Assembly: GCF_034119845.1 (NCBI RefSeq)
Contig: NZ_CP139420.1
Location: 3,102,001 to 3,166,000, forward strand
Length of the DNA: 64,000 bases
DNA from: Flavobacterium sp. NG2
GTDB taxonomy: Bacteria > Bacteroidota > Bacteroidia > Flavobacteriales > Flavobacteriaceae
Direction of reading: 5' to 3'
Shown: positions 10,278-18,834 of the stretch, one piece after another
How positions within the stretch are numbered: the first letter of the stretch is position 1
Layout: each line of letters starts with the position of its first letter
Notes under the pieces: generated by a model
Database searches by the model: none
Seen by the model: only the letters and a program-made list of their open reading frames with translations
What the model was told of the DNA's origin: nothing
Program-made: the position numbers and the translations under genes

Positions 10278-10319
10278 TAAAAAAAAACGACCCATTCTAA
10301 ATAATTTATAGAATGGATC
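10278..10319 (-). terminator. Possible minus-strand terminator upstream of the FAS1 gene
   Basis: Arms GACCCATTCTA (10289-10299) and TAGAATGGATC (10309-10319) pair with one mismatch. On the minus strand they are followed by a run of T (plus-strand A-run at 10281-10287). No minus-strand gene is recognised just upstream of it, so it may end a short unannotated transcript or be a relic. Confidence 0.4.
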
Positions 10320-10570
10320 GTCAAACTAACCAATGAATTTTTTTTTTACTCTAAAACCATAATTTTTAAAAATTATAAAATATGTATACGACTACAACTT
10401 TAAATATTGGATTTTAAAAAATTAAAATTATTAAAAATAGATTTATGGTTTAGAATGAGTAAATATCATTTGGTTTAATTGATGTTTTTGATTTAACACA
10501 ATATTAACATTTTATTTTTAATCCAAAAAAAAAATATTTTTTGTGAATATTCTAACATATTGGATCTCTA

Positions 10571-10598
10571 TTAAACGGTAGATATTGAGTTATCTTTG
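10571..10598 (+). promoter_or_regulatory. Promoter of the Bcr/CflA exporter gene
   Basis: TATCTTTG at 10591-10598 is a full match to the Bacteroidetes -7 box TAnnTTTG. A weak TTA stands 17 bases upstream in place of TTG. The start codon at 10620 is 22 bases downstream, giving a very short leader. Confidence 0.6.
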
Positions 10599-10619
10599 TG
10601 ACAAATAAAAAAAAATTAA

Positions 10620-11813
10620 ATGATAAAGTCTAATTACTTTAAAACTATTATTATTCTAGGTTCACTTACAGCTCTTGGTCCTTTCTCAATAGATATGTAT
10701 TTACCAGGTTTTTCAGGAATTGCAAAAGACTTAAACACCAGTGTTGCCAATGTAGCCATGACTTTATCAAGTTATTTTATAGGTATTTCGGCAGGACAAT
10801 TATTATATGGACCATTGTTAGATCGTTTTGGAAGAAAAAAGCCTCTTATTATTGGTTTACTTGTTTATATAATAGCATCTTTAGCTTGTGTTTTTGTCAA
10901 AGACATCTATACATTTATTGGTTTGCGTTTTGTTCAAGCCATTGGAAGTTGTGCCGCTACTGTAGCTTCTGTTTCTATGGTTAGAGATCTATTCCCTGTA
11001 AAAGAAATTCCAAAAGTTTTCTCCTTATTAATGTTAGTTGTTGGGCTATCTCCTATGTTGGCTCCTACCATTGGTGGATATGTTACCGCTGGATTTGGAT
11101 GGCAAGCAGTATTTTTAATATTAATGTTTCTGGGGATTGGTGTCCTTTTATCGGCTCATTTTGGACTACCTAATACGTATAAGCCAGATGAATCTATTTC
11201 GCTAAAACCAAAACCAATTATCAATAATTTTGTAAAAGTACTTAAAGAGCCTCAATTTTACACTTATGCCTTTACTGGCGCAATGGCATTTTCTGGACTA
11301 TTTACTTATGTAGCTGCCTCCCCTATTCTATTTATGGATATCTTTAAAGTTGATGCAAAAACCTATGGCTGGATATTTGCATTTATGTCCTGCAGTTTTA
11401 TTGGCGCAAGCCAACTTAATTCGGTACTACTACGTAAATTTACGAGTGAACAGATGATTTTCAAAGCTTTAATTACACAGTCTCTTATTAGCATTACTTT
11501 TTTGATTACTGCTATGAATGACCTTTTGGGACTTTACGAAACAATTGCATTATTGTTCTTTTTTTTAGGTTGTTTAGGCATTTCAAACCCTAATACTGCG
11601 GGACTTACTTTGGCACCCTTTACCAAAAATACAGGAAGTGCTTCGGCCTTAATGGGAGCCATACAGCTAGGACTTGGAGCTTTGGCATCATTTATAGTAA
11701 GTGTTTTTGTAATTGATTCAATAATTCCTATGGTCATTATTATGATGACTACTACGCTTACTGCATTGATAATACTCCAGCTTGGAAAAAGAATGATTAA
11801 GATTAAGAAATAA
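10620..11813 (+). CDS. Bcr/CflA family multidrug efflux MFS transporter
   Basis: This is a proton-driven drug exporter of the major facilitator superfamily, DHA1 type, in the inner membrane. The 397-residue protein has about 12 hydrophobic segments. It starts with the family-typical LTALGPFSIDMYLPGF in TM1. Motif A is seen as GPLLDRFGRKKPLIIG (about residues 63-78) between TM2 and TM3. Substrate cannot be inferred; bicyclomycin, chloramphenicol or sulfonamides are typical of the family. It stands alone between its own promoter and terminator. Confidence 0.9.
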   Translation: MIKSNYFKTIIILGSLTALGPFSIDMYLPGFSGIAKDLNTSVANVAMTLSSYFIGISAGQLLYGPLLDRFGRKKPLIIGLLVYIIASLACVFVKDIYTFIGLRFVQAIGSCAATVASVSMVRDLFPVKEIPKVFSLLMLVVGLSPMLAPTIGGYVTAGFGWQAVFLILMFLGIGVLLSAHFGLPNTYKPDESISLKPKPIINNFVKVLKEPQFYTYAFTGAMAFSGLFTYVAASPILFMDIFKVDAKTYGWIFAFMSCSFIGASQLNSVLLRKFTSEQMIFKALITQSLISITFLITAMNDLLGLYETIALLFFFLGCLGISNPNTAGLTLAPFTKNTGSASALMGAIQLGLGALASFIVSVFVIDSIIPMVIIMMTTTLTALIILQLGKRMIKIKK

Positions 11814-11834
11814 AATTAGTCCTTACCATTATAT

Positions 11835-11873
11835 AAAGACGAAACAGTAATTTAAATTCTGTTTCGTCTTTTT
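11835..11873 (+). terminator. Terminator after the exporter gene
   Basis: A perfect hairpin (AAAGACGAAACAG and its complement, 11-base loop) is followed by a T-run 22 bases after the stop codon. Confidence 0.85.
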
Positions 11874-11895
11874 AGGACTAGGCAAATTTTAAAAC

Positions 11896-11932
11896 AAAAA
11901 CCCCAATGAAAATTTAAATTTCATTGGGGTTT
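11896..11932 (-). terminator. Terminator of the helicase-ndh operon
   Basis: A perfect 14-bp stem (AAACCCCAATGAAA and its complement, 7-base loop) stands just after the ndh stop on the minus strand and is followed there by T's. The A/T flanks would allow it to act both ways. Confidence 0.85.
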
Positions 11933-11953
11933 GATTTTATTTAAAAGTTTCGT

Positions 11954-13234
11954 TTATGCTTCTGAAGCAACTTTTGATGATTTTTTATCAGGTCTGATAA
12001 TCATTCTTAAAGAGTTATCTTTAGAGAAATAAGCAACCATCCAGTTGTAGAATGTTTTTACTTTATTTCGATAGGTAATCAACGAAATTAAGTGAATAAA
12101 TAACCAAATTATCCAAGCAAAGAATCCTTTGAAATGCATTTCTGGTTTTGGTAAATCAACTACAGCTTTATTTTTTCCAATAATAGCCATAGAACCTTTA
12201 TCAACATAAGTAAAAGGTACTAATGGTTTTCCTTGTAGAGAAGCTTTAATGTTCTTCGCTAGATTAATTCCTTGCTGAATTGCAACTTGTGCTACTTGTG
12301 GATGTCCGTGTGGGAAAGCTGCATCATTAAATTGGATACAAGTATCACCAATGGCATAAATATTATTTGAGCCTTCTAATTTGTTAAAAGCATCTGTTTT
12401 TAAACGTTTACCACGTCCGTAGCTTTCAGCAGGAAGACCTTTAAATTCTCTGGCAGTAACTCCAGCAGCCCAAATTAAGTTTTTGGTTTGAATGGTTTCT
12501 CCATTGGCAAAATGAACCGTATCGTCAACATAATCTACCACATTATTGTTCAATTTTACAACAACCCCTAGTTCAGTAATTGCTTTATAAGTGTCCTCTT
12601 GAGACTGTTTACTCATTGGAGTTAATAATGCGGGAGCACCATCAACTAAATAAATATTACTAGCTGTAGTTTCTAATTCAGGGTATTCTTTTAAAAGAAT
12701 ATTTTTTCGCATTTCAGCAAACATTCCTGATATCTCCACACCAGTAGGTCCTCCACCTGCAACTACAATAGTTAATAATTTACGACGCTTACGCATGTCT
12801 TTAGTAATGGCGGCTTTTTCTAAGTTTTTCAACAAAGTATTACGCATTACAATAGCATCATTTAGTGTTTTCATTGGAATCGCGTTTTTCTTAACGTTTT
12901 CCATACCAAAATAGCTTGTTTCAGCACCAGTAGCGAAAATTAATTTATCATAATTTAATTCCCCATTACTCAAGATTACTTTGTTCTCAGCTGGAACTAC
13001 TTCCATTAATTCTCCTAATCGGAATTGCAGATTTTTTTTACCTGCAAAAAATTTACGAAATGGATAACTAATACTTGAGGGTTCTAAATAAGCCGTTGCT
13101 ACCTGATAAATAAGAGGTGGAAAAAAATTATAGTTATTTTTATCTACCAATGTTACATGAACACCATCATGATTTAGGAGTTCTTTTGCTAGGTTCATTC
13201 CCGCAAATCCTCCTCCGATTATTACAATTTCCAT
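11954..13234 (-). CDS. ndh: Type II NADH:quinone oxidoreductase
   Basis: This non-proton-pumping NADH dehydrogenase passes electrons to the quinone pool at the inner face of the cytoplasmic membrane. Two Rossmann folds are visible: IVIIGGGFAGMNLAK at the N-terminus for FAD, and VVAGGGPTGVEISG (about 160-173) for NADH. A second FAD contact is the NIYAIGDTC segment (about 290). A hydrophobic C-terminal stretch (about 369-385) fits a membrane anchor. The length of 426 is usual. It lies 30 bases downstream of a DEAD-box helicase gene and likely shares its transcript, ending at the hairpin near 11914. Confidence 0.9.
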   Translation of the reverse strand: MEIVIIGGGFAGMNLAKELLNHDGVHVTLVDKNNYNFFPPLIYQVATAYLEPSSISYPFRKFFAGKKNLQFRLGELMEVVPAENKVILSNGELNYDKLIFATGAETSYFGMENVKKNAIPMKTLNDAIVMRNTLLKNLEKAAITKDMRKRRKLLTIVVAGGGPTGVEISGMFAEMRKNILLKEYPELETTASNIYLVDGAPALLTPMSKQSQEDTYKAITELGVVVKLNNNVVDYVDDTVHFANGETIQTKNLIWAAGVTAREFKGLPAESYGRGKRLKTDAFNKLEGSNNIYAIGDTCIQFNDAAFPHGHPQVAQVAIQQGINLAKNIKASLQGKPLVPFTYVDKGSMAIIGKNKAVVDLPKPEMHFKGFFAWIIWLFIHLISLITYRNKVKTFYNWMVAYFSKDNSLRMIIRPDKKSSKVASEA

Positions 13235-13264
13235 TTTTTAGTCTTAAATATAAATATTCCGTTT

Positions 13265-14602
13265 TTAGTTCTTTTTTAGTTTTTTCACAGGTTTCTCTGT
13301 GTTAGTAGGTTTGTTTTGTAACAAATAATTAGCTAATAACTTTTCTACCAATTCATCTTTAGTCAAATGATGAAAAATTGTCTTTACCTTATTTTTAAAG
13401 TCCGCATCCACTTCGTGATTCGGCTTGGTTTTAAAAATTTGTTTTGCCCATAATAGGGTATTATTTTCTTCAATACTGGCAACCGAAGGTTTTTTGAAAA
13501 GGTGAAATTTGATTCCTAATTCTTTTTCAAAATCGGCTATTTCAGTTACTTCTTCTGGCTGTAGAACGGTTAACGAAAGCCCCTTTGCTCCTGCCCTTGC
13601 CGTACGACCACTGCGGTGTACATAAGCTTCATAAGCATCAGGTAAATGATAATTTACTACATATGATATTTCTTTGACATCAATTCCACGAGCCGCTAAG
13701 TCTGTTGCTACTAATATATTAATATGCCCCTCACGAAATTGCTCCATGATTCTATCACGAATTCCTTGCGATAAACTTCCATGAATTGCTCCTGATGAAA
13801 AACGATTAATAGCTAAATTTTTGGCTAGTTTGTTTACAGCAGCTTTGGTTTTACAAAAGATAATACCGCGCTCACCTTCTTTCGAATTTAAGAAATGCAT
13901 CAATACATCCAATTTTTCAATAGGATCTACAATTATATATTGATGATCAATTCCTTGATTACCGATGGTTTCCATACTAGCACTAACCTGAACAACGTTC
14001 TTGTTTAAATAATTCTGAACCAATTGCTTGATTGTTCCAGGCATCGTTGCTGAAAAAAGTATAGTCTTGTGTGCTTTAGGTAATTCTGCTACAATTTCGT
14101 CTAAACTTTCCTTTAGAATACTTACCATTTCATCGGCTTCATCTAATACTAGAAATTTAGTATTGGAAAGGTTAATTGCTTTGCGCTGAATCAAATCAAT
14201 CAAACGACCTGGAGTTGCTACTACAATATGTGTAGGAGCACTAAGTCTTTCAATTTGAGGTTTAATTGGAATTCCACCACAGCTAGCTGCGATAGAAACT
14301 TTAGGCATATATTTGGCAAAAGCTTCTAAATTAGAAAAAATCTGGTGTCCCAATTCACGAGTTGGAGCGAGAATAACCGCTTGAACTATAGGTTGTTCTG
14401 TGTCTATTAGTTGTAATAGAGGCAAACCAAATGCAGCCGTTTTTCCAGTTCCTGTTTTAGCGATTCCCACTACATCAGTAGTATTGGATAATAATAACGG
14501 AATTGTTTTTTGTTGAATTTCTGTTGGTTCAACAATATTCAATTCGGTAATTGCTTTTAGAATTGGTGCTGAAATTCCTAAATCTAAGAATTGATTTGCC
14601 AT
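13265..14602 (-). CDS. DEAD-box ATP-dependent RNA helicase
   Basis: This is a superfamily 2 RNA helicase, likely acting in RNA unwinding during ribosome assembly or mRNA decay. All core motifs are visible in order: Q motif (EPTEIQQKTIP), Walker A AKTGTGKT (about 43-50), PTRELG, VLDEADEM (DEAD), SAT, ARGIDV and HRSGRTARAG. A short basic C-terminal tail follows, ending KPVKKLKKN. The length of 445 is normal for the RhlE/DbpA group, but which member it is cannot be settled here. It lies upstream of ndh on the same strand. Confidence 0.93.
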   Translation of the reverse strand: MANQFLDLGISAPILKAITELNIVEPTEIQQKTIPLLLSNTTDVVGIAKTGTGKTAAFGLPLLQLIDTEQPIVQAVILAPTRELGHQIFSNLEAFAKYMPKVSIAASCGGIPIKPQIERLSAPTHIVVATPGRLIDLIQRKAINLSNTKFLVLDEADEMVSILKESLDEIVAELPKAHKTILFSATMPGTIKQLVQNYLNKNVVQVSASMETIGNQGIDHQYIIVDPIEKLDVLMHFLNSKEGERGIIFCKTKAAVNKLAKNLAINRFSSGAIHGSLSQGIRDRIMEQFREGHINILVATDLAARGIDVKEISYVVNYHLPDAYEAYVHRSGRTARAGAKGLSLTVLQPEEVTEIADFEKELGIKFHLFKKPSVASIEENNTLLWAKQIFKTKPNHEVDADFKNKVKTIFHHLTKDELVEKLLANYLLQNKPTNTEKPVKKLKKN

Positions 14603-14663
14603 TGGGGTGTTGTTGTTTGTACTTATTATTTATTTTTGAATCGAACTAGGAATTAGCATCTAA

Positions 14664-16232
14664 TTAATCATTATCATCCTCTTCATCGTCTTCGTCATCT
14701 AGTTCTCTTAATATTTTCTCTCTAAATTTTTTACCTATTAATAAGGTTAATTTTAAAGTATAATCTTCAACCAACCATTCACGATAATTTTTACTACACT
14801 GACTTAAACATTTAGCGTAACGTTTGATACGACACTCAATGTCTTGGTCTAATTCTTTTGCTAATAATCTTGCCTCTTTCAATTCATCTGTGTTATCGAC
14901 ACACATCGACGCATGTTGATCTAGGGATTTTTCAAGAACTACTTTGGAACGTAAATTTTGTGCAATTGCTAGTTTGTGTTCTTCATCTACATCAAAAGTT
15001 ACATCGGCTGTCTTTGCAAATTTAGCACGTAATTCTGCTGACATAGTATATTTGAAATGCAATTCAATCTCCGAATCATCACGTAAATTTTCAAGGTAAA
15101 ATTCTGGAGATTTAAAAATATGTTGCCAGTTCACAGGCTCACTCCAAAGTCCAAAACGGGCTGCATTATTCCCTAAGTCGATTACTGTAAAAGTATCTTT
15201 ATTAGGAAGTTTACGAGAACCACGACCAATCATTTGGTAATACAAAGTAAGTGATTTAGTGGCTCTGTTTAGTATAATGGTTTCTACAGTAGGCTCATCA
15301 AAACCAGTTGTCAAAATCCCTACTGAGGTAAGAATTGCATCTTTAGTATGTTTGAACCAGTGCAAAATTTCTTTACGTTCTTCATTACTACTGGTGTTAT
15401 CCAAGTGGCGTATAGCATAACCCGCTTCCCTAAATGTTTCATAAACATACAAGGAAGTATTGATACCATTATTAAAAATCAAGGTTTTTTTCCCTAATGA
15501 ACGTTCTGTATAGGCATGTAATAATTTCTCTTGCATTAAGGTATTGGTATATAAATCATCAGATGATTTTACCGTATAGTCACCATTAATACCTACTTTT
15601 AGTGAAGTTAACCCCACATCATAACTATAAGTAACAGCATTGGCTAGAAAACCATTTTCAATTAATGAAGCGATGGTATCCCCAACTATCAATTCATCAT
15701 AACTTTGATGCATTGGTAACTTGATATTAGAACTTAAGGGTGTAGCCGTAACTCCTAATATAAAAGCATTTTTGAAAGAATTCAGTAATTTTCTAAATGA
15801 ATTATAATGCGCCTCATCAATGATTACAAGACCAATATTATCAAGGTGTAATTTTTCGTCATTGATACGGTTTTTCAACGTTTCGACCATGGCCACAAAA
15901 CAAGAATAATCGTTTTGGTCGGGAAGATCTTTTACCTTACTATTGATAATTTTATTTTTAACGCCAAAACCTTTTAGCATTTTGGAAGTTTGCTTACATA
16001 ACTCAATTCTATGGGTAAGCACAACTACTTTTTTATTGTGTTTAGTGATATATCTACGAACTATTTCAGAAAAAATTACAGTTTTCCCACCACCTGTAGG
16101 TAATTGATAGAGTAAATGATGTTGCTTTGGTCCATTGTCTATGCGTTCAAAAATGGCATTAATGTCATCTTGTTGATACGTATAAAGTTCTTTTTTGTCT
16201 TCTTTTTCTATTTCTAAAATATTTTCCAGCAT
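14664..16232 (-). CDS. SSL2-like DEAD/DEAH-box helicase
   Basis: This 522-residue superfamily 2 helicase of the SSL2/ResIII group (COG1061-like) unwinds or translocates on nucleic acid. Visible motifs are LPTGGGKTVIF (Walker A, about 44-54), VIIDEAHYNSF (DEAH-type motif II), GVTATPL (motif III) and YYQMIGRGSRKLPN (motif VI). The C-terminal region has no recognised nuclease or methylase domain and ends in an acidic tail (EDDEEDDND). Nothing around it suggests a restriction or defence cassette. Its stop lies 61 bases before the start of the DEAD-box helicase. It is probably a housekeeping helicase of unknown target. Confidence 0.85.
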   Translation of the reverse strand: MLENILEIEKEDKKELYTYQQDDINAIFERIDNGPKQHHLLYQLPTGGGKTVIFSEIVRRYITKHNKKVVVLTHRIELCKQTSKMLKGFGVKNKIINSKVKDLPDQNDYSCFVAMVETLKNRINDEKLHLDNIGLVIIDEAHYNSFRKLLNSFKNAFILGVTATPLSSNIKLPMHQSYDELIVGDTIASLIENGFLANAVTYSYDVGLTSLKVGINGDYTVKSSDDLYTNTLMQEKLLHAYTERSLGKKTLIFNNGINTSLYVYETFREAGYAIRHLDNTSSNEERKEILHWFKHTKDAILTSVGILTTGFDEPTVETIILNRATKSLTLYYQMIGRGSRKLPNKDTFTVIDLGNNAARFGLWSEPVNWQHIFKSPEFYLENLRDDSEIELHFKYTMSAELRAKFAKTADVTFDVDEEHKLAIAQNLRSKVVLEKSLDQHASMCVDNTDELKEARLLAKELDQDIECRIKRYAKCLSQCSKNYREWLVEDYTLKLTLLIGKKFREKILRELDDEDDEEDDND

Positions 16233-16251
16233 CGCCTATTTTGAGTTTTTG

Positions 16252-16259
16252 CAAAAATA
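16252..16259 (-). promoter_or_regulatory. Possible -7 box of the SSL2-like helicase gene
   Basis: On the minus strand TATTTTTG is a full match to TAnnTTTG, 20 bases before the start codon. No TTG is found at the expected distance upstream, so support is partial. Confidence 0.35.
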
Positions 16260-16336
16260 CGGCTAAAAAACAGTTAAACGGTTATAATTAAACAAAAAGA
16301 TGAATAATCTTTAAATAAATAGGAATTATAATTGAT

Positions 16337-16864
16337 TTAGTCTTCAAATGGTTCAATAATCGCATTAAATAGCGCTTGATTTTTCCATTTTTGCACTAAA
16401 ATTTCATTATAAATTGCTAAAATTCTTTTTTTGAAATCAGCTAAAATCCCATTTGCGATGCTAAAATGCACTGCTTGCTCAAAAGAATTGAGCATACTCT
16501 TGTAAAAAAGCTCCTGCTTGATGGTGTTTTCTGCAGAAAATGCTTGTGCTATTTCAATATTATAGAGCATCACATCTACAATAATATAGGGGTCAACTCC
16601 GAGCAGTATAAAATGTTTGATGTATTTTTGAGCTACAGAACGACGCATTTTGGGTTTGCTTTTCCTTCCAGAAACTTTTACTGGAAAATATTCATTGGAT
16701 ATTTTGAGTTTGCATTCCTGCAACAACTTGTCTTCTTTAGGATTAAATACAAAATCGTAATATACTTTTACCGGACTGAATTTTTCATATAATTCAACAA
16801 TTTGCGCTTCAAGTTGCTCCTTGTTTAATTCAGACAAATATTTTTTTAAATCCCGTTTGCTCAT
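16337..16864 (-). CDS. Conserved protein of unknown function (DUF6155-like)
   Basis: This 175-residue soluble protein is predicted to be mostly helical. The N-terminus MSKRDLKKYLSELNKEQLEAQIVELYEKF resembles, from memory, the DUF6155 family found in Bacteroidetes; this could not be checked. It has no signal peptide, no membrane segment and no catalytic motif. It lies on the minus strand 104 bases upstream of the SSL2-like helicase gene and may or may not be transcribed with it. No function is inferred. Confidence 0.7.
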   Translation of the reverse strand: MSKRDLKKYLSELNKEQLEAQIVELYEKFSPVKVYYDFVFNPKEDKLLQECKLKISNEYFPVKVSGRKSKPKMRRSVAQKYIKHFILLGVDPYIIVDVMLYNIEIAQAFSAENTIKQELFYKSMLNSFEQAVHFSIANGILADFKKRILAIYNEILVQKWKNQALFNAIIEPFED

Positions 16865-16993
16865 AATTAAAAAATTGAGTTACAAATAAACCGTTTTATA
16901 GGGAATTAGCGCCAATTTATTTCTCAAAAATTATAAATTTTAAGTATTTAAATATAAATCTGTTAATATGAGGTTATTTTTCAAATCAGAGGT

Positions 16994-17023
16994 TTGCCTT
17001 ATGAAACCTATTGCTTAATTTTG
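16994..17023 (+). promoter_or_regulatory. Promoter of the DUF3817 gene
   Basis: TTG at 16994-16996, a 19-base spacer and TAATTTTG at 17016-17023 form a full match to the Bacteroidetes promoter TTG-N19-TAnnTTTG. It ends 18 bases before the ATG at 17042. It also shows that the TTG at 16994 is not a start codon. Confidence 0.75.
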
Positions 17024-17041
17024 CCGCTCATTCAAATACAA

Positions 17042-17332
17042 ATGATTATGTTCAAGCTTTTTAAGATTACTGCTATTCTAGAAGGAATATCCTATTTGGT
17101 TTTATTTTCAAATATGCTTTTTATAAAACCTACTAATTTTGAGTTATACCACACCTTATTATATCCAATTGGAATGAGTCATGGAGTTTTATTTATAGGA
17201 TATGTAATGTTAGCTGTTTTTCTAAAAAAGAGTCAAAATTGGGATTTGAAAACCTTAGGAATTATTCTAGCTGCATCATTAGTTCCTTTTGGGACTTTTT
17301 ATATTGACAAAAAGTATTTAGCAACGGCTTAG
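17042..17332 (+). CDS. Small integral membrane protein, DUF3817 family
   Basis: This protein of about 95 residues has three hydrophobic segments (about residues 8-26, 38-60 and 74-92). It has the DUF3817 pattern: FKITAILEGISYLVLF at the start and YPIGMSHGVLFIGYV in the middle. The function of DUF3817 is not known. The reading frame extends upstream to a TTG at 16994, but that TTG is part of a well-formed promoter. The start is therefore placed at the ATG at 17042; the ATG at 17048 (MFKLFKIT) is equally possible. It is transcribed alone. Confidence 0.8.
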   Translation: MIMFKLFKITAILEGISYLVLFSNMLFIKPTNFELYHTLLYPIGMSHGVLFIGYVMLAVFLKKSQNWDLKTLGIILAASLVPFGTFYIDKKYLATA

Positions 17333-17427
17333 TTTTTCTTCTTCCAATTTAAAGAAAATAGTCTTTAAACACAGAAGGTAGCATAGCTAATTTTGATTTA
17401 GATAAAGATATATATTATTACCTACGA

Positions 17428-17490
17428 AAATCTGCCAAATCTGCGTGCTTATTTTATCACGCAGATTTTTACTTATTTGGCAGATTGTAA
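17428..17490. repeat. Long imperfect inverted repeat of AATCTGCCAAATCTGCGTG type
   Basis: The left arm (AATCTGCCAAATCTGCGTG) and right arm (CACGCAGATTT, then ATTTGGCAGATT) pair over almost their full length, with a few unpaired bases on the right. It lies between two convergent genes and could serve as a terminator. Similar CAGATT-containing fragments occur near 37620 and 55487. Confidence 0.6.
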
Positions 17491-17579
17491 ATTGAGTTAG
17501 CTAAGATTAGCAACTGTCTTCTGTAAAAAAAGTGTAGTGTAGCTTTTTGCTTCCCCTGTTTCCTTTGTAGTCATTGTTT

Positions 17580-17966
17580 TTAAACCAAACGATCTTTTAC
17601 AAACTCAATTTGAGTTTTTCCATGGGGTTTTGGTTTTCCGTCAGGTCCTAAGTTGACCATGGTTGTAGCATCAATCGTTATAATACTTTCACGAGTCATC
17701 ATGTTACGTACTTCACATTTAAGTGTAAGAGATGTAATTCCAAATTTCACTACATCAATCCCGATTTCAATAACATCGCCTTGTTTTGCTGATGATCTAA
17801 AGTTAATTTCCGACATACTTTTGGTTACTACTCTAGGATTTTCCAGTTGAATAATTGAATAAAGAGCCAGTTCTTCGTCCATCCAAGCCAATAATTGTCC
17901 GCCAAATAAAGTTCCGTTAGGATTTAAATCTTGTGGTTTTACCCATTTTCTAGTATGAAATCTCAT
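17580..17966 (-). CDS. Acyl-CoA thioesterase (YciA/hot-dog family)
   Basis: This single-domain hot-dog protein of 128 residues is expected to hydrolyse acyl-CoA to free acid and CoA in the cytoplasm. The N-terminal TRKWVKPQDLNPNGTLFGGQLLAWMDEE matches the acyl-CoA hydrolase family, with the GGxLLxWMD helix that carries catalytic residues. The length fits YciA-like enzymes rather than the double-domain forms. It stands on the minus strand between convergent and divergent neighbours and seems to be alone. Chain-length preference is unknown. Confidence 0.85.
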   Translation of the reverse strand: MRFHTRKWVKPQDLNPNGTLFGGQLLAWMDEELALYSIIQLENPRVVTKSMSEINFRSSAKQGDVIEIGIDVVKFGITSLTLKCEVRNMMTRESIITIDATTMVNLGPDGKPKPHGKTQIEFVKDRLV

Positions 17967-18032
17967 ATATTATAATTTTTAATGCTAAAATAAGGCTTCA
18001 TTAAGAATTTTTCGCTACTTTTAAATAAAAAG

Positions 18033-18437
18033 ATGAATCAGAGAGATATTTTTTTAAGCGAGTTTAGAGGAGAATCTATTGGAACAATCAATCCAAATTC
18101 ATCCTCAGATGAAAATTTTCAAAATCAAGTTATTCGTCCAATTTTAAAACTACAAAACGATTTGTTTGTGGCCTCTTTCCATAATTATATCAGTAAATAC
18201 AAAAAAGATTTTTATTCTCAGTCTGTAGAAAAAAAATTAGCCACAATTGAAAATGCTATTCAAAAAGACATTAAGTATCGGAATGCACTCAAAGGAATGG
18301 TTGTCGCTTTATTTACAGCTGATGAATACGCTCTTTATATTCAAAGTTCATCTAATCTTAATAAAAGGATGATGAATATGCTAATCGAAAGACTTAAAAA
18401 CCAAGTACAACTGTTTGAAAATCATACTGTTTCTTAA
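18033..18437 (+). CDS. Conserved hypothetical protein
   Basis: This 134-residue soluble protein is predicted helical, with no signal peptide, membrane segment or metal-binding motif. From memory, close relatives in flavobacteria are labelled glyoxalase in databases. The glyoxalase metal-ligand pattern is not visible here, so that name is not adopted. A weak -7-like box (TACTTTTA at 18016-18023) lies just before the ATG. It is divergent from the thioesterase gene. Function unknown. Confidence 0.65.
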   Translation: MNQRDIFLSEFRGESIGTINPNSSSDENFQNQVIRPILKLQNDLFVASFHNYISKYKKDFYSQSVEKKLATIENAIQKDIKYRNALKGMVVALFTADEYALYIQSSSNLNKRMMNMLIERLKNQVQLFENHTVS

Positions 18438-18561
18438 TATTTTTTTTCTATTTTTTATTCCACCAAAAATGTAAACTTTCATCATAATAAAATCACAAAA
18501 TAAGTTAGGATTATTCTGTTGGATGTTAGTATATTTTCATTATAATTGTTGAAACAAAATA

Positions 18562-18759
18562 ATGAAAGAAGCGTTTTATAAATGGACAACTCCTAGGTCA
18601 AACAAGGAGTTTCAGAGTTTAACAGTTGAAGATGCTGAACGAATTGACATTTCATTTACTCGCTTACAGCAAAACTTTCATCAAGCTAAAAACTATATAC
18701 CTAATCTTACTTGCCATAATAAACCAATTGAGAACATGACTTTAGTTCTTCTACATTAA
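18562..18759 (+). CDS. Small hypothetical protein upstream of the ligase cluster
   Basis: This reading frame of 65 codons starts at an ATG and ends 75 bases before the YbdK-like ligase gene, in the same direction. The product would be soluble and mixed-charge, with no recognised domain (begins MKEAFYKWTTPRSNKEFQSL). It could be a real small gene of the cluster, a relic of a longer gene or a chance frame. Its position is the only support. Confidence 0.35.
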   Translation: MKEAFYKWTTPRSNKEFQSLTVEDAERIDISFTRLQQNFHQAKNYIPNLTCHNKPIENMTLVLLH

Positions 18760-18834
18760 AACTGGTGTCAAAAAATAAGACCTCTATTTATATTAACTAA
18801 ACTAAACCTACGATTGTTTTAACAAACTATTCTA

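Larger units (their letters stand above)
10109..10619. other. Long AT-rich intergenic region
   Basis: These 511 bases between the divergent FAS1 and drug-exporter genes hold a hairpin at 10289-10319, next to an A-run, and the exporter's promoter near its right end. No protein-coding gene is recognisable. The stretch is very rich in A and T runs. Confidence 0.5.

Noticed and set aside
13265..16232. Two helicase genes in a row as part of a defence system
   Set aside because: No nuclease, methylase, protease or other effector is adjacent; neighbours are housekeeping genes.
16994..17041. N-terminal extension of the DUF3817 protein from a TTG codon
   Set aside because: This stretch is the gene's promoter and the encoded residues do not belong to the family.
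18033..18437. Glyoxalase annotation
   Set aside because: The metal-ligand pattern of glyoxalase/VOC proteins is not visible; the label is probably a copied database name.
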